Shown: positions 54,367 to 63,720, counted from the stretch's first letter. The stretch: DNA of 64,000 nt from Rhodoplanes sp. (GCF_013377085.1 NZ_JACAAX010000002.1:62001-126000); one strand, 5' to 3'. Made by a program: numbers and translations. The notes: generated by a model not told the origin, from the sequence alone.

Positions 54367-55029
54367 TCACGAACGGTCGCGGCGCGCCGCGGCGCGGTCG
54401 ACCAGGGCCTCGACCGCCGGAAGAATGCGCGCGACGATGGTCTTCACGCCGGCGGCGTTGGGATGCATCCCGTCCGGCTGGTTGAGGCCGAGCTCGGCCG
54501 CCGCGCCGTCGAGAAAGAACGGGTAGAGCGGCACCTTGTGGGTGGCCGCGAGCGCCGGAAACAGCGGGTCGAAGGCGGTCTTGTAGTCCGGCCCGAGATT
54601 GGGCGGCGCCTGCATGCCGCACAGAAGCACCGGAATGCCGCGCGCGGTCAGCCGGCGCAGGATCTCGTCGAGCGCCTTGCGGGTGACGGCCGGGTCGATG
54701 CCGCGCAGTGCATCGTTGGCGCCGAGCTCGACCAGCACGGCGTCGGCATCGTCGGGAAGCGCCCAGTCGAGCCGGGCGAGGCCGTCCTGGGCGGTGTCGC
54801 CCGAGACGCCGGCATTGACGATCTCGACGGCACGGGCGCCCGTGTGACCTTTGGCCGCGAGCGCCTTCTGGAGCTGCGCCGTGAAGCCGTCGCCGGGCGG
54901 CAGGCCGTAGCCCGCGACCAGCGAATCCCCCAACGCGACGATGCGCAGCGGCCCGGCCGGGCCAGGCTCGGCCGCCCCGGCGGCAGCCGTCCCGGCGAGC
55001 AGAACGGCCGCCGCCACCACGGCGCGCAA
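54367..55029 (-). CDS. Arylesterase / GDSL-family lysophospholipase (TesA-like)
   Basis: The exported SGNH hydrolase cleaves esters in the periplasm. Motifs are IVALGDSLVAGYGLP (block I with the catalytic Ser near residue 35), GVSGDTAQDGLARL (Gly of block II), ELGANDALRGIDP (Asn of block III), and the C-terminal DGMHPNAAG with catalytic Asp and His. The start is uncertain. The TTG at 55029 gives a 220-residue protein with a short signal peptide; no ATG in this frame lies near a good ribosome-binding site. It is divergent from a YbbA/YbbP-like ABC transporter, an arrangement seen in many proteobacteria. Confidence 0.88.
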   Translation of the reverse strand: MRAVVAAAVLLAGTAAAGAAEPGPAGPLRIVALGDSLVAGYGLPPGDGFTAQLQKALAAKGHTGARAVEIVNAGVSGDTAQDGLARLDWALPDDADAVLVELGANDALRGIDPAVTRKALDEILRRLTARGIPVLLCGMQAPPNLGPDYKTAFDPLFPALAATHKVPLYPFFLDGAAAELGLNQPDGMHPNAAGVKTIVARILPAVEALVDRAAARRDRS

Positions 55030-55189
55030 TCGCGCCGGCGGCTGGACCCGGCGGCCCGGAGCCCCATATGAGGGAGGCTCCCGTCGCGAACCCGGCGACG
55101 GGTCGCGGCCGGCCGGCAGCCTCGCCTCGCGCAAGTCCGGCTTGCGCAACCCCGGATCGCGCAGGCACGGTTCGCGCAGCACAGACCTT

Positions 55190-55924
55190 ATGATGGACGA
55201 CACCAGCTCCACGATCATCCGCTCCCTCGCTCCCGCCATCTCGCTGTCCGGCGTCGATCTCGCGCTCGGACGGGATGCGGCGCGGGTCCACATCCTCAAG
55301 GACATCGCCCTCGATATAGGCCACGGCGAGGCGATCGGCCTCACCGGACCGTCGGGCTCGGGAAAATCCACCCTGCTGATGGTGCTGGCCGGCTTGGAGC
55401 GGCCGGATTCGGGGCGCGTGGTGGTCGACGGCACCGACCTCGGCCGTCTCGACGAGGACGATCTCGCGCGGTTCCGCGGCCGAAAAATCGGCATAGTGTT
55501 CCAGTCCTTCCACCTGATCCCGACCATGACGGCGATCGAGAACGTCGCCGTGCCGCTGGAGCTGGCCGGCAACCGCGACGCCTTCGACATCGCCCGCGCC
55601 GAGCTCGCCGCGGTCGGCCTCGCGGAGCGGCTCGGCCATTATCCCTCGCAGCTCTCGGGCGGCGAGCAGCAGCGCGTCGCGCTCGCCCGCGCGCTGGCGC
55701 CGGCACCGAAAATCCTGGTGGCGGACGAGCCGACCGGCAATCTCGACGAGGCGACCGGCCGCGGCATCGTCGATCTGATGTTCGCCCGCCAGGCCGAGCG
55801 CGGCATGACGCTGGTGCTGGTCACCCACGACGCGGCACTCGCCTCGCGCTGCGACCGGGTGGTGCCGATGCGCTCCGGCCGCATCGAGGTCGGCGCTCCC
55901 GAGCGCGCGGCCGTATCGCCATGA
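55190..55924 (+). CDS. ABC transporter ATP-binding protein (YbbA/LolD-like)
   Basis: The 244-residue ATPase energises the FtsX-type permease encoded next. It has Walker A (GPSGSGKSTLLMVLAG, near residue 60), the Q loop (GIVFQSFHLIPTMTAIEN), the signature LSGGEQQRVALARAL near 165 and Walker B ILVADEPTGNLDEATG near 185. The relation to LolD and YbbA suggests lipoprotein or lipid extraction from the membrane. The start is one of two adjacent ATGs; the frame further upstream runs into the divergent arylesterase promoter region. The stop overlaps the permease start (ATGA). Confidence 0.92.
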   Translation: MMDDTSSTIIRSLAPAISLSGVDLALGRDAARVHILKDIALDIGHGEAIGLTGPSGSGKSTLLMVLAGLERPDSGRVVVDGTDLGRLDEDDLARFRGRKIGIVFQSFHLIPTMTAIENVAVPLELAGNRDAFDIARAELAAVGLAERLGHYPSQLSGGEQQRVALARALAPAPKILVADEPTGNLDEATGRGIVDLMFARQAERGMTLVLVTHDAALASRCDRVVPMRSGRIEVGAPERAAVSP

Positions 55925-58506
55925 CGGCCGTCGACGCCGACCTGTCGCCGAGTCGCGCGAGAAGCGGCGGGCGTTGGCGCACGCTGGTGCGGCTCGCCGG
56001 GCGCGACCTGCGCGGCGGATTGCGCGGCTTCGGCGTGTTCATCGCCTGCATGGCGCTCGGCGTGATGACCATCGCGGGCGTCGGCTCCCTTTCACGCAGC
56101 CTCACGGAAGGACTCGCTCAGCAGGGCCGCGCCATCCTCGGCGGCGACATCTCGTTCACGCTGGTGCAGCGCGAGACGAATGCCGACGAGCATGCGTTTC
56201 TGTCCCGCGCCGGCGATCTCTCGGCTGCCGCGGCGCTGCGGGCGCTGGCTCGCACGGTGGACGGGCGCTCGACGCTGGTCGAGCTGAAGGCAGTCGATGC
56301 CGCCTACCCGCTTTTCGGCGCGATGGAGACCGACCCGCCGGCGCCGCTGTCAAAGCTTCTCGCCCGCGACGGCGACGCCTATGGCGCGGTCGCCGATCCG
56401 CTGCTGCTGGCGCGGCTCGGTCTGTCGCCCGGCGCCCGCGTGACGGTCGGCGCGGTGACGCTGGTGCTGAAGGCGACCGTGGTGCGAGAGCCGGACCGCC
56501 TCGCCGGCGGCGTCGGCTTCGGGCCGCGCCTGATGGTCGGCGACGAGGCCCTGCGGGCGAGCGCGCTGCTCCAGCCCGGCAGCCTGGTGCGCTGGATTTA
56601 TCGCCTGCGCCTCGCCGGCAGCGATCCGATCGCCGCCGCCGACGCCCTCACCGAGACGGCGAACCGCCGCTTCCCCGACGCCGGCTGGGACATCCGTGCC
56701 AGCGGCAACGCCTCGCCGCAGCTCGAGCGCAACATCGACCGCTTCGCCCAGTTCCTCACGCTGGTCGGCCTCACCGCCCTGCTGGTCGGCGGCGTCGGTG
56801 TCGCCAACTCGACCCGCCACTATCTCGACCGCAAGCGCGACACCATCGCCACCCTGAAATCGCTCGGCGCCACCGGCACCGAGGTGGTCGGCCTCTATCT
56901 GGTGCAGATCCTGCTGCTGGCCGCGCTCGGCGGCGTGATCGGCCTCGCCCTCGGCGCCGTGATGCCGTTCGGCCTCGCGGCGGCGCTGGGCAGCGTGCTG
57001 CCGCTGCCGCTCGCCCCCGCGCTCCATGCCGACGTGCTGGCGCTGGCGCTGCTCTACGGCCTGCTCACCGCCGTGACCTTCTCGGCCTGGCCGCTCGGGC
57101 GCGCCCACGACGTGCCGGTGTCGGCGCTGTTCCGCGACGCCGTGATGCCGGACCAGCGCCGCCCGCGCCGGCGCTACATGGCAGCCGCCCTGCTGGCAGG
57201 CGCCGCGCTTGCAGCGCTCGCCATCGGTGCCTCCTACGACCGCCGCATCGCCGCCGCGTTCGTGGCCAGCGCCGTCGCCGTGCTGCTGCTCTTGCGCCTC
57301 GTCGCCTCCGGCGTGATGCAGATCGCGCGCCGGGCGCCGCGGCCGCGCTCGGCCGTGCTGCGCCTCGCCATCGCCAACATCCACCGGCCCGGCGCCCTGA
57401 CCCCGACCGTGGTGATCTCGCTCGGCCTCGGCATGGCGCTGCTCGTCACCATCCTGCAGATAGACGGCAATCTGCGCCAGCAGTTCACCGCGGCGCTGCC
57501 GGAGCGCGCGCCGTCGTTCTTCTTCCTCGACATTCCGAGCCAGGAGGCGCCGCGCTTCGACGCCTTCGTCAAAGCGCAGGCGCCGGGTGCCACCTTCGAG
57601 CGGGTGCCGATGCTGCGCGGCCGCATCGTCGCGGCCAACGGCGTCAAGGCCGAGGATCTGAAGATCCGCCCCGATGCGAGTTGGGCCCTGCACGGCGACC
57701 GCGGCATCACCTATGCGGGCACGGTGCCGGCCGGCTCGCGCATCGTCGCGGGCACCTGGTGGGGCGCGGACTACAAGGGTCCACCCCTGTTGTCGCTGGA
57801 GAAGAAGATCGCCGACGGCATCGGCCTGACGATCGGCGACACCGTCACGGTCAACGTGCTCGGCCGCAACATCGCGGCGAAGATCGCCAACATCCGCACC
57901 GTCGACTGGCAGTCGCTCGGCATCAATTTCGTCCTGGTGTTCTCGCCCGGCGCCTTCGCCGGGGCGCCGCATACCGACATCGCCACCGTGACGTTTTCGG
58001 ATGGCGGCTCGCCGACCGCCGAGGCCGTGCTCCTCAACGCGGTGGCCGACACCTGGCCAGGCATCACCCCGGTGCCCGTCAAGGACGCGCTCGACCAGAT
58101 CGCCGGCGTGATCGCCAACCTGGTGCGCGCCGTGCAGGCGGCGAGCGCCATCACGCTGGTCTCGGCCGTGCTGGTGCTCGGCGGCGCGCTGGCGGCCGGC
58201 CACCGCCACCGCGTCTACGACGCCGTCGTGCTGAAGACGCTCGGCGCGACGCGACGCCAGCTCCTCGCCGCCTATCTGCTGGAATACCTGCTGATCGGCG
58301 GCGCCGCCGTGCTGTTCGGGGTCGCCGCCGGCTCGATCGCCGGCTGGCGGGTGGTGACCGACCTGATGACGCTGCCCTTCACCTGGCAGGCCGGCTCGGC
58401 CGTGGTTGCAGCCTTGATCGCACTCGCCGTGACGATCGCCTGCGGGCTCGTAGGCACCGTGGCGGCGCTGGGACGCAAGCCGGCTGCGGTGTTGAGAGCG
58501 CTTTAA
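55921..58506 (+). CDS. FtsX-like ABC permease (YbbP type)
   Basis: The 861-residue inner-membrane permease has an N-terminal helix (GFGVFIACMALGVMTIAGVG), a large periplasmic domain, three helices with LVGLTALLVGGVGVANSTRHYLDRKRDTIATLKSLGAT near residue 280, further central helices, a second periplasmic domain (to about residue 735) and three more helices ending near residue 850. This duplicated FtsX layout with about ten helices is that of YbbP. With the ATPase and the divergent esterase it may handle lipids or lipoproteins; the cargo is not established. Confidence 0.9.
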   Translation: MTAVDADLSPSRARSGGRWRTLVRLAGRDLRGGLRGFGVFIACMALGVMTIAGVGSLSRSLTEGLAQQGRAILGGDISFTLVQRETNADEHAFLSRAGDLSAAAALRALARTVDGRSTLVELKAVDAAYPLFGAMETDPPAPLSKLLARDGDAYGAVADPLLLARLGLSPGARVTVGAVTLVLKATVVREPDRLAGGVGFGPRLMVGDEALRASALLQPGSLVRWIYRLRLAGSDPIAAADALTETANRRFPDAGWDIRASGNASPQLERNIDRFAQFLTLVGLTALLVGGVGVANSTRHYLDRKRDTIATLKSLGATGTEVVGLYLVQILLLAALGGVIGLALGAVMPFGLAAALGSVLPLPLAPALHADVLALALLYGLLTAVTFSAWPLGRAHDVPVSALFRDAVMPDQRRPRRRYMAAALLAGAALAALAIGASYDRRIAAAFVASAVAVLLLLRLVASGVMQIARRAPRPRSAVLRLAIANIHRPGALTPTVVISLGLGMALLVTILQIDGNLRQQFTAALPERAPSFFFLDIPSQEAPRFDAFVKAQAPGATFERVPMLRGRIVAANGVKAEDLKIRPDASWALHGDRGITYAGTVPAGSRIVAGTWWGADYKGPPLLSLEKKIADGIGLTIGDTVTVNVLGRNIAAKIANIRTVDWQSLGINFVLVFSPGAFAGAPHTDIATVTFSDGGSPTAEAVLLNAVADTWPGITPVPVKDALDQIAGVIANLVRAVQAASAITLVSAVLVLGGALAAGHRHRVYDAVVLKTLGATRRQLLAAYLLEYLLIGGAAVLFGVAAGSIAGWRVVTDLMTLPFTWQAGSAVVAALIALAVTIACGLVGTVAALGRKPAAVLRAL

Positions 58507-58698
58507 CCCTTCCGGCACCCTTCTTTGCGACAACACGCCGCGCGCAAATGCTCGATTATGAATGGAAATTCCGGCTTTGCGACAATCCGTCGCCGCCGGG
58601 ATTCGGGGTCCGATCGCATATAGTGGGCGCGATCGAACGAGCTCGAACCGCGGGGCGACACGCCGCGGAGGCGGACAACACGAGAAGGGGGTTCGACG

Positions 58699-59520
58699 AT
58701 GTCGGACTACGAGCGTAACACCATCGGAGCGCCTTACGGGACGGTGAGCCGTGCCGAAGCGGCCGCGATCGATGCCGGCCTGCGCGCCTACATGCTGCGC
58801 GTCTACAACTACATGGTGCTGGGCCTCGCGATCACCGGATGTGCTGCACTCGGCATCTACATGCTGTCGGTCACGGGCGATCCGGCGGCGGCCGCCAGAG
58901 CCGTGCTGCGCGGCGGCGTCGAAGGCCCGGCCCGCATCGGCAGCATGTATCTGACGCCGATCGGCTACGCCGTCTTCGTCAGCCCGCTGAAGTGGCTCGT
59001 CATGCTGGCGCCGCTCGGCCTCGTCTTCGCGCTCTCGTTCGGCGTCGAGCGCATGCGCCCAGCGACCGCGCAGATGCTGTTCTGGCTCTACGCCGCGCTG
59101 GTCGGCCTGTCGCTCGGCTCGATCTTCATGGTGTTCACGCACACCTCGGTGGTGCGGGTGTTCTTCATCACGGCCGCGTCGTTCGGCGCGCTGTCGCTGT
59201 GGGGCTACACCACCCAGCGCGATCTCACCGGCATGGGCTCGTTCCTGATCATGGGCCTGTTCGGCATCATCATCGCCAGCGTCGTGAACATCTTCCTCGG
59301 CTCGACGATGATGCAGTTCCTGATCTCCATGATCGGTGTGCTGGTGTTCGCGGGGCTCACCGCCTACGACACCCAGCGGCTGAAGAGCGAGTACATCTAC
59401 GGCGCCATGGAGGGAGACGTGATGGAGCGTTCTGCCATCATGGGCGCGCTGTCGCTCTATCTCGACTTCATCAACCTGTTCACGCTGCTGCTGCAGCTCC
59501 TCGGGCAGCGCGACGAATAG
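58699..59520 (+). CDS. Bax inhibitor-1/YccA family membrane protein
   Basis: The 273-residue protein has seven membrane helices and the BI-1 pattern: AIDAGLRAYMLRVYNYMVLGLAITG at the start, AALVGLSLGSIFMVFTHTSVVRVFFITAASFGALSLWGYTTQRDL in the middle, and FAGLTAYDTQRLKSEY near the C-terminus, with the aspartates of the pH sensor. Relatives form calcium-leak channels or interact with FtsH. Compared with the second copy it carries an extra stretch in the first loop (RAVLRGGVEGPARIG). A terminator follows, so it is transcribed alone. Confidence 0.92.
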   Translation: MSDYERNTIGAPYGTVSRAEAAAIDAGLRAYMLRVYNYMVLGLAITGCAALGIYMLSVTGDPAAAARAVLRGGVEGPARIGSMYLTPIGYAVFVSPLKWLVMLAPLGLVFALSFGVERMRPATAQMLFWLYAALVGLSLGSIFMVFTHTSVVRVFFITAASFGALSLWGYTTQRDLTGMGSFLIMGLFGIIIASVVNIFLGSTMMQFLISMIGVLVFAGLTAYDTQRLKSEYIYGAMEGDVMERSAIMGALSLYLDFINLFTLLLQLLGQRDE

Positions 59521-59542
59521 CTCGGCCGACATCCGGTCTGCG

Positions 59543-59572
59543 AAAAAGCCCCGGCTCGGCCGGGGCTTTTTT
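59543..59572 (+). terminator. Rho-independent terminator
   Basis: GCCCCGGC / GCCGGGGC with a three-base loop is flanked by an A-run and followed by six Ts. It lies about 25 bases after the first Bax-inhibitor gene and can work in both directions. Confidence 0.92.
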
Positions 59573-59658
59573 GTGCCCGGCCGGCGCGACCCGGTACGGC
59601 TCTTGCATTCATTTTAGGCTGCGCGTTGCGCGACCCTCGGGACAGCAGGAGATTTTCG

Positions 59659-61281
59659 GTGCCGGTATTTGGTTCGTGGCTCGATCGCCGCCAATTCCTC
59701 CAGACGACCGGTGCGGCCGGCCTGATGCTTGCCGGCGGCGGAACCGCCTTTGCGCAGGGCGCGCGCGCCGAAACGCTGCTGGTCGTGCAGGAGCTGGGGC
59801 CGAACAGCCTCGACATGCAGGGCGTCGGCTCGAACCAGACCGTCAACGGCGTGGCGTGGAATTGCTATGACCGGCTGATGACCTACGGCACGAAGACGCT
59901 CCCCGACGGCACGCCGTCCTACGACCGCGAGGTGCTGGCGCCCGAGCTCGCGGCGAGCTGGCAGATCGCCTCGGACGGGATGTCCTGCACGTTCAAGCTG
60001 CGCCGGGATGCGACCTTCCACGACGGCACGCCGGTGACCGCCAGGGACGTGAAGTGGTCGTTCGACCGCTCGGTCTCGGTCGGCGGGTTCCCGACCTTCC
60101 AGATGTCGGCCGGCAGCCTGGAGAAGCGCGAGCAGTTCGTCGCGGTCGACGACCACACGTTCCGGGTGGACTTCGTCCGCAAGGACAAGCTCTTGATGTT
60201 CAACCTCGCGGTCGTGGTGCCGTTCGTCATCAATTCCGAGCTCGCCAGGAAGAACGCGACCGAGGCCGATCCCTGGGCACTCGCCTGGCTCAAGCAGAAC
60301 GAGGCCGGCGGCGGCGCCTACAGGGTGGAGAGCTGGAAGCCCGGCAGCGAAACGATCCTGACGCGTTTCGACGCCTGGAAGAGCGGGCCGCTGCCGAAAA
60401 TCCGTCGCATCATCGCGCGCGACGTGCCCTCGCCCGGCACCCGCCGCGCGATGCTGGAGCGCGGCGACGCCGACCTGTCGACCGGCTTTCCGCCGAAAGA
60501 CTTCGACCAGATGATCAAGGAAGGGAAGGTCAGGGTCACCGGCGTGCCGATCCCGAACGCGCTCTGGTATCTGGCGCTGAACACCGCGAAGCCGCCGTTC
60601 GACAACGCCAAGCTGCGCCAGGCGATCGCCTGGGCGGTGCCTTACGACGACATCCAGGCCAGCGCGTTCTTCGGGCGCGCGAACCCGATGCATGGCGGGC
60701 CGGCCACGGCCGAGAAGCCCGTATGGCCGCAGCCGTTCCCCTACCGGACCGATCTCGCCAAGGCGAAGGCGTTGATGGCCGAAGCGGGCTTCGCGAACGG
60801 CCTCGACACGACGCTGTCGCTCGATGTCGGCACCGGAACCGTCGGCGAGCCGACCGCGGTCCTGATCCAGGAAAGCCTCGCCAAGATCGGCGTGCGCGCC
60901 GCGATCGACAAGATCCCCGGCGCGAACTGGCGCACGACGCTGAACCGGAAGGAGCTGCCGCTGGTGCTCAACCGCTTCAGCGGCTGGCTCGATTATCCCG
61001 AGTATTATTTCTACTGGAACCTGCACGGCAACAACTCGATCTTCAACATCTCGGCCTACAGGAACCCCGAGATGGACAAGCTGATCGACCGGGCGCGCTT
61101 CACCGAGGACAAGGTCGAGTACGCCAAGGCCGTGACCGACTTCATCACGCTCTGCATGCAGGAGGTTCCGATCGTCCCGCTCAACCAGCCGATCCACGAC
61201 GTCGCCACCCAGAAGTCCGTCGGCGGCTATCAGTTCTGGTTCCACCGCGAGCCGGACTTCCGCCAGTTTACCAAGTCGTAA
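59659..61281 (+). CDS. Peptide/nickel ABC transporter substrate-binding protein (DppA family)
   Basis: The 540-residue family 5 binding protein begins with a twin-arginine-like signal (DRRQFLQTTGAAGLMLAGGG, cleavage probable at AQG). The body has ELAASWQIASDGMSCTFKLR, ATFHDGTPVTARDVKWSFDR near residue 115 and NAKLRQAIAWAVPYDDI near 310, the standard DppA pattern. GTG at 59659 was chosen because AGGAG lies eight bases upstream. No permease or ATPase genes are adjacent; it is flanked by two Bax-inhibitor genes, so its transporter must be encoded elsewhere. Confidence 0.9.
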   Translation: MPVFGSWLDRRQFLQTTGAAGLMLAGGGTAFAQGARAETLLVVQELGPNSLDMQGVGSNQTVNGVAWNCYDRLMTYGTKTLPDGTPSYDREVLAPELAASWQIASDGMSCTFKLRRDATFHDGTPVTARDVKWSFDRSVSVGGFPTFQMSAGSLEKREQFVAVDDHTFRVDFVRKDKLLMFNLAVVVPFVINSELARKNATEADPWALAWLKQNEAGGGAYRVESWKPGSETILTRFDAWKSGPLPKIRRIIARDVPSPGTRRAMLERGDADLSTGFPPKDFDQMIKEGKVRVTGVPIPNALWYLALNTAKPPFDNAKLRQAIAWAVPYDDIQASAFFGRANPMHGGPATAEKPVWPQPFPYRTDLAKAKALMAEAGFANGLDTTLSLDVGTGTVGEPTAVLIQESLAKIGVRAAIDKIPGANWRTTLNRKELPLVLNRFSGWLDYPEYYFYWNLHGNNSIFNISAYRNPEMDKLIDRARFTEDKVEYAKAVTDFITLCMQEVPIVPLNQPIHDVATQKSVGGYQFWFHREPDFRQFTKS

Positions 61282-61437
61282 TCATCGCGGCCTTTCGGGC
61301 CGGTCGATTTCGGCCGGCGCGACAAGGCGTTGCACCCGCCTAGCGCGCGCCCCGATGGCGCACTAGATTGGGACGTACTCGGCCGCGCGCGAATGTCCGC
61401 GTGGGGCCAGGGCTCAAGGGTCCACACGGAGAGATAG

Positions 61438-62193
61438 ATGTCGGACTTCGACCGGAATGTCGCAGCCTTCCCCGGCGCCGGCCGGGCTGCTGCGGTCGAT
61501 GCGGGCCTGCGCGCCCACATGATCACCGTCTACAACTACATGGCGGGCGGCGTCGCGCTGACCGGCATCACCGCCTGGCTCACCTTCCAGATGGCCGTGA
61601 TCACCGACGCGGCCGGCAACATCACCGGCCTGACCTCGTTCGGGCAGGCGATGTTCGGCAGCCCTCTGATGTGGGTGCTGGTGCTCGCCCCACTGGGGCT
61701 GGTGTTCTTCATGAGCTTCCGCATCAACAGCTTGCAGGCCAGCACGGCCCGCCTGCTGTTCTTCGTCTATGCGGGGCTGCTCGGCCTGTCGCTCGCCTCG
61801 ATCTTCATGGTCTACACGGCGTCGTCGATCACTCGGGTGTTCTTCATCTCGGCGGCCGCGTTCGGGGCGCTCAGCCTGTGGGGCTACACGACCCAGCGTG
61901 ACCTCTCCGGGATGGGCTCGTTCCTGATCATGGGCCTGTTCGGCCTGATCATCGCCAGCCTGGTGAACATCTTCCTGAAGTCGAGCGGGCTCGACTGGGC
62001 CCTGTCGGCCGCCGGCGTCCTGATCTTCGCCGGGCTCACCGCCTGGGACACCCAGAAGATCAAGGAGATGTACGACGTGAACGACGACGGCACCGTCGCC
62101 GGCCGCAAGGCCGTGATGGGCGCGCTGTCGCTCTACCTGGACTTCATCAACCTGTTCCTGATGCTGCTGCGGCTGGTCGGCGACCGCCGCTGA
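61438..62193 (+). CDS. Bax inhibitor-1/YccA family membrane protein, second copy
   Basis: The 251-residue protein is a paralogue of the gene 1.9 kb upstream, with seven helices and many identical segments (FVYAGLLGLSLASIFMVYTASSITRVFFISAAAFGALSLWGYTTQRDLSG region; VMGALSLYLDFINLF near the end). It lacks the extra first-loop residues of the other copy and carries NDDGTVAGRK in the last cytoplasmic segment. GGAGAGAT lies upstream of the ATG, and a terminator follows. Its role is presumably membrane ion or stress homeostasis, as for BI-1 relatives. Confidence 0.92.
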   Translation: MSDFDRNVAAFPGAGRAAAVDAGLRAHMITVYNYMAGGVALTGITAWLTFQMAVITDAAGNITGLTSFGQAMFGSPLMWVLVLAPLGLVFFMSFRINSLQASTARLLFFVYAGLLGLSLASIFMVYTASSITRVFFISAAAFGALSLWGYTTQRDLSGMGSFLIMGLFGLIIASLVNIFLKSSGLDWALSAAGVLIFAGLTAWDTQKIKEMYDVNDDGTVAGRKAVMGALSLYLDFINLFLMLLRLVGDRR

Positions 62194-62222
62194 TCGCGCT
62201 GCACCATGACTGAACCGCACGA

Positions 62223-62250
62223 CGCCCCGGCCCCGGCCGGGGCGTTTTCT
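62223..62250 (+). terminator. Rho-independent terminator
   Basis: CGCCCCGG and its complement form a GC-rich stem with a short C/G loop, followed by TTTTCTTTC. It lies 30 bases after the second Bax-inhibitor gene. Confidence 0.85.
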
Positions 62251-62287
62251 TTCGGACTTCGCCGAAAAGCGGCATTATCGGCGAATC

Positions 62288-62824
62288 ATGACGCTGACGC
62301 CGGCACCGACGACCTTCCGTCCCGCGACCCTCGCCGACATCCCGGCGGTCACGGCCATCTATGCGCATGCGGTGATGCACGGCACCGCCTCGTTCGAGGT
62401 CGATCCGCCCGCCGAGGCCGAGATGGCGCGCCGCCTGTCGACCTTGCAGGCGAGCGGGCATCCCTATCTGGTCGCCGAGAGCGAGGGGACCGTGCTGGCT
62501 TTCGCCTATGCGGGGCCGTACCGGCTGCGGCCGGCCTATCGCTTCACGGTCGAGGACTCGATCTATGTCGCCCCGACGGCGATGCGGGCCGGGCTCGGCC
62601 GCGCGCTGCTGTTCCGGCTGCTGGTGGAGAGCGAGAGGCGCGGCTTCCGCCAGATGATTGCGGTGATCGGCGACGCCGAGCAGATTCCCTCGATCGAGCT
62701 GCACCGCGATGCCGGCTTCCGGCTGGTCGGCATCCTCGAGGGGGTCGGCCGGAAGTTCGACCGCTGGCTCGGCTCGGTGATGATGCAGCGTGCGCTCGGC
62801 GACGGCGCCACGAACCCGCCCTGA
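62288..62824 (+). CDS. GNAT N-acetyltransferase, phosphinothricin/methionine sulfoximine type
   Basis: The 178-residue enzyme has the Pat/MnaT pattern: FRPATLADIPAVTAIYAHAVMHGTASFE at the start, YAGPYRLRPAYRFTVEDSIYV near residue 78, and the acetyl-CoA loop RAGLGRALLFRLL near 100, followed by HRDAGFRLVGILEGVGRKFDRW. Relatives acetylate phosphinothricin, methionine sulfone or sulfoximine, or related amino acids. The physiological substrate is not known. The ribosome-binding site is weak, and the preceding terminator implies its own promoter. Confidence 0.9.
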   Translation: MTLTPAPTTFRPATLADIPAVTAIYAHAVMHGTASFEVDPPAEAEMARRLSTLQASGHPYLVAESEGTVLAFAYAGPYRLRPAYRFTVEDSIYVAPTAMRAGLGRALLFRLLVESERRGFRQMIAVIGDAEQIPSIELHRDAGFRLVGILEGVGRKFDRWLGSVMMQRALGDGATNPP

Positions 62825-62856
62825 CGGACGGGCCCTTCGGCGCGGTGCCGCCGCCC

Positions 62857-63237
62857 CTACACGACCCTGAGGCTCGCCTTGTCGAGCTCGCGCAGCACGC
62901 GGTCGAGCTCGTGGCCGACCTTGACGATCAATCCGGTCGCCGAGACGACCCGGTAGGCGCCCTGGCGGCGCGACAGCTTCGGGTTCTTCTCGATGCGATA
63001 GAGCGCCACCTCGGCGCTGCGCCGGAAGACCGAGAAGACGGCGCGGTCCTTGTGGAAGTCGATGGCGTAGTCGCGCCACTCGCCCGACGCGACCTTGCGG
63101 CCGTAGAGGCCGAGAATGCGGGACAGCTCGGGCCTGCTGAAGGTCACGCGGGCGGGGCTGGCCGGGACGGAGGCGAAGCCCGCTCCCTCGCCCCCGCGGG
63201 ACTCGCTCGGGTCCGTGTCGCCAAGCTCGAGGCTCAT
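62857..63237 (-). CDS. DUF2794 protein
   Basis: The 126-residue cytoplasmic protein carries the DUF2794 pattern: VTFSRPELSRILGLYGRKVASGEWRDYAIDF near residue 30, then FSVFRRSAEVALYRIEKNPKL and GAYRVVSATGLIVKVGHELDRVLRELD. The family is nearly limited to alphaproteobacteria and has no assigned function. The length is normal. It is convergent with the GNAT gene and divergent from the region containing the RNA candidate. Confidence 0.9.
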   Translation of the reverse strand: MSLELGDTDPSESRGGEGAGFASVPASPARVTFSRPELSRILGLYGRKVASGEWRDYAIDFHKDRAVFSVFRRSAEVALYRIEKNPKLSRRQGAYRVVSATGLIVKVGHELDRVLRELDKASLRVV

Positions 63238-63537
63238 GCGGCTCCTCCTGGTCGGCTGGTATGGTCGGGTGATGTGGTCACGAGACCGTCATGATCGCGC
63301 CGGGACCCGACGAGGGCAAGTATCGCGTCGCGCCGCAGCGGCATTGCGGCGCTGCCGGATCATCACGCGGTGGACGGGTGGACCGACGACGACGCAACGC
63401 CGCAGCGGCAGATCGAGCCCGCTACTGCCGGCCCTGTCACGGCGCCTCACGAAACGATCACGCGTTCGTTAGACGCTTCATAATGCTGCCGGATTTCGGC
63501 CTCGCCGCGGTCGAGCCGGGCTGGCATCTTATGAGGA

Positions 63538-63720
63538 TTGGCATAGGGTCCGGTCCAAGAAGAGAACCGGTTCCTCAGCCCCCCAGCCCCCCGGGCTCGT
63601 AAGGGCCGGACCCTGTCGCCAAGGCGCCTGTCTCCGAGACCCCCGCATCAGGACAGCGGCGCCATGATTTCCGCACCCATGATCTGCAGCGAGACAGGCC
63701 GGCTCCCCGCCGGCCTTTTT
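63538..63720 (+). ncRNA. Candidate structured small RNA with terminator
   Basis: TTGGC and AGGGTCCGGTCC (63538-63556) pair with GGGCCGGACCCT and GCCAA (63603-63622), giving a 17-bp interrupted stem that encloses a self-complementary GAACCGGTTC and an AGCCC/GGGCT hairpin. A classical terminator ends at 63720. No SRP, tmRNA or RNase P signature was recognised; a 6S-like or leader RNA is possible. The 5' end is not defined. Support is structural only. Confidence 0.35.
63696..63720 (+). terminator. Rho-independent terminator
   Basis: AGGCCGGC / GCCGGCCT with a five-base loop is followed by TTTTTCG. There is no plus-strand protein gene immediately upstream, which is the main reason to suspect a small RNA here. 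Confidence 0.85.

Noticed and set aside
58645-58658. GAAC-N6-GAAC resembling a LexA box before the first Bax-inhibitor gene
   Set aside because: The spacing is six, not seven, and a membrane homeostasis gene is not an expected SOS target.
63291-63602. 103-codon plus-strand frame before the RNA candidate
   Set aside because: The protein is Arg/Pro-rich without features, has no convincing ribosome-binding site and runs into the stem of the RNA candidate.
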